26,583 nt of DNA from JBNKFQ01 sp050289385 (GTDB lineage: Bacteria > Pseudomonadota > Gammaproteobacteria > Pseudomonadales > Porticoccaceae), in the NCBI GenBank assembly GCA_050289385.1, contig JBNKFQ010000061.1, forward strand, positions 1 to 26,583, given 5' to 3'. The translations under genes and the position numbers were made by a program. This document shows, piece after piece, positions 25,280-26,583 of the stretch. Below the pieces are notes generated by a model that was not told the origin of the DNA, did no database searches, and saw only the letters and a program-made list of their open reading frames with translations. Position 1 is the stretch's first letter. Every line of letters starts with the position of its first letter.

Positions 25280-26401
25280 ATGATGAAGTCGAGATGTAAC
25301 CGGTCAACAGGTTTAACGATAAAGGGCATCGTTGCGACATGCGTTTTGGCATCCCCCTTTTATTGCGCAAATTCGTTTTCTGAAACAAGGGGTTTTGCGG
25401 TCAGTTTTTTTCATGCGGCCACTTACAAGGATGAACAAAACTGTACCTTGAAGGATCGTTACAGCGACCTCATGCGCAAAAGTTACGACGACTTTTTTAC
25501 CGATGAAGAAAGAAAGCAAGTTGCCAACGATCCGCTGGATTGCCTGACCGACCTGACCGTTGTCGCCATGCGTGGCCGCATCAAAGGCAAGTTGGCGAGC
25601 GTCTACCATTACCCCGGTTCTGCCAAAGACCCGGGCTTCCAGATGCATACCGGGCCGTATGCCTATGGCTTCAACCTCGACGGCGAGGGCGCGGATAACC
25701 CCGATGCTTTTCAGGACCCCGAAACGGGCGAAAAAGGCGTGGATAACCAAATGTATCGGGCCCTGGGTTGTTTTTCCGCCTATAACATCAGCTTGCCAAA
25801 CCGGCCCAGGCACGAAGACATCTACTGGCGCAGAGCCGCCAACCGCAAATACGGTGCATGGATTTTCACGATCACGGCAGACGATTTGAGCAAAGACGGT
25901 GAGGCAACCGTATCTTTTTACCGCTCGCTCAATCATCTGCGCCAGGACGTATCTGGTATGGCCTTGTCTGATACGACCTATGTTATTGACCCGAGTCCGC
26001 GCACTTTTGGGAAATTCAAGGGTGTCATCAAAGATGGCGTATTTATCTCAAACGCCAGTGGTGTCGATTTTCGGCTTGCCACTGAAAACAGGTATTACCC
26101 TGCGGTTGACCTGGCAAAAGCACAGTTGCGTCTGCGGATCGTTCCGGAAAGCAGGTCTGCAGAGGGCTTTATTGGCGGTTATCAGCCCTGGAAGCAATTT
26201 TGGCACCGCTCCGCCGAGTCCAACGAAGCCAACACCAGCGACCTGGCTGCTACCTATCACAACCTGAAAAAAGCAGCGGATGCACAGCCGGATCCCGAAA
26301 CGGGTGAGAACACAGCCATATCCATTACTTACCGCATCGAGTCGGTGCCGGCATTTATAGCGACGCCGGACGGGACCATGGTTACGAGTACCGGTTACTG
26401 A
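25280..26401 (+). CDS. Exported protein of unknown function
   Basis: I do not recognise this family. The start is placed at ATG 25280 (a second ATG follows at once). The frame is open from 25187, but this start gives a signal peptide: positive residues (KSRCNR), a hydrophobic core (LTIKGIVATCVLASPFYCA), and likely cleavage around residues 31-35. The mature protein of about 340 residues has three well-spaced Cys (in NCTLKD, DCLTDL and GCFSAY) that could form disulfides. It also has a GFNLDG...GVDNQ stretch, a beta-rich middle, and a C-terminal part with GGYQPWKQFWHR and a second DPETGE. No membrane helix, heme motif or enzyme signature is visible. It is probably periplasmic or secreted. It lies behind a terminator, so it need not belong to cassette 3. 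The ribosome binding site is weak. Confidence 0.7.
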   Translation: MMKSRCNRSTGLTIKGIVATCVLASPFYCANSFSETRGFAVSFFHAATYKDEQNCTLKDRYSDLMRKSYDDFFTDEERKQVANDPLDCLTDLTVVAMRGRIKGKLASVYHYPGSAKDPGFQMHTGPYAYGFNLDGEGADNPDAFQDPETGEKGVDNQMYRALGCFSAYNISLPNRPRHEDIYWRRAANRKYGAWIFTITADDLSKDGEATVSFYRSLNHLRQDVSGMALSDTTYVIDPSPRTFGKFKGVIKDGVFISNASGVDFRLATENRYYPAVDLAKAQLRLRIVPESRSAEGFIGGYQPWKQFWHRSAESNEANTSDLAATYHNLKKAADAQPDPETGENTAISITYRIESVPAFIATPDGTMVTSTGY

Positions 26402-26420
26402 TATTCGTTGATGATTGTTA

Positions 26421-26583
26421 GGGGCCGTTAACAATTACCCAGCAGGCGCTGTTGCCCCTGAAAAAACGCCAGACAAGGCATGAGGAGAGAAGTTTGGTCA
26501 TTCCAAATGAACGACGAATAACGCGGTATGGCGCTTTTTCAGGGGCAACCCGAAGGGCCGGGCCCATTTTTTCCCTCAGCGGC
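26421..26583. mobile_element. Second MITE-like element, composite, truncated by the window edge
   Basis: It begins with the same terminal repeat as the 5888-6088 element (one mismatch, A for G at 26441, over about 38 bases, matching that element's right end in reverse complement). A module follows whose ends are inverted (GTTGCCCCTGAAAAAACGCC at 26450-26469 against GGCGCTTTTTCAGGGGCAAC at 26529-26548). Then the first element's sequence resumes (GGCCGGGCCCATTTTTTCCC, from about 26556). The far end is outside the window. It starts 20 bases after the unknown-protein stop. Confidence 0.75.

Overview
The window looks like chromosomal DNA of an aerobic, probably marine gammaproteobacterium, with Cellvibrionales or Alteromonadales relatives as the best guess. 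This rests on the gene content: outer-membrane TonB receptors with FecI/FecR partners, a DUF6279-type lipoprotein, and a CpxAR/CpxP-like envelope stress system. G+C looks close to 50%. No tRNA, rRNA, CRISPR array or transposase gene is visible.

Layout, left to right. (1) The 3' end of a TonB-dependent receptor with a terminator (1-359). (2) A lipoprotein on the minus strand (396-1274). (3) Trans-envelope signalling cassette 1: sigma factor, FecR-like anti-sigma and receptor (1455-5693). (4) A 680-base gap holding a 201-bp MITE-like element with 31-bp perfect terminal inverted repeats, a set of GATACA direct repeats and a heptamer tract. (5) Cassette 2: sigma, FecR and receptor (6374-10880), followed by a large exported beta-propeller/amidohydrolase (11123-14395). 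(6) A minus-strand block: M48 metalloprotease, LemA, CpxA-like kinase and CpxR-like regulator (14751-19561). A CpxP/Spy-like periplasmic protein (19854-20363) is divergent from the regulator. Between them lies an array of five TTTAC/CTTAC half-sites on one DNA face, including a perfect CpxR-type box. (7) Cassette 3 (20696-24850), in which the sigma gene carries an in-frame TAA and the receptor gene an in-frame TAG, while the FecR gene between them is open. (8) An unrecognised exported protein (25280-26401). (9) The start of a second, composite copy of the MITE-like element, running off the right edge.

How it works together (inference from the families). In an intact cassette a substrate-loaded outer-membrane receptor signals through its N-terminal STN domain to the inner-membrane FecR protein. 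FecR releases or activates the FecI-type sigma factor, which transcribes the receptor gene. The substrates cannot be read from sequence. The amidohydrolase after receptor 2 suggests a compound with an amide, peptide-like or cyclic-amide bond. Cassette 3 has the same wiring but appears to be decaying, with both ends of its signalling chain cut by single codons. The Cpx-like block is a separate, envelope-maintenance module.

Most notable: the two nonsense codons in cassette 3, the phased Cpx half-site array, the two related mobile repeats (one with a nested hairpin module), and the scattered heptamer tracts.
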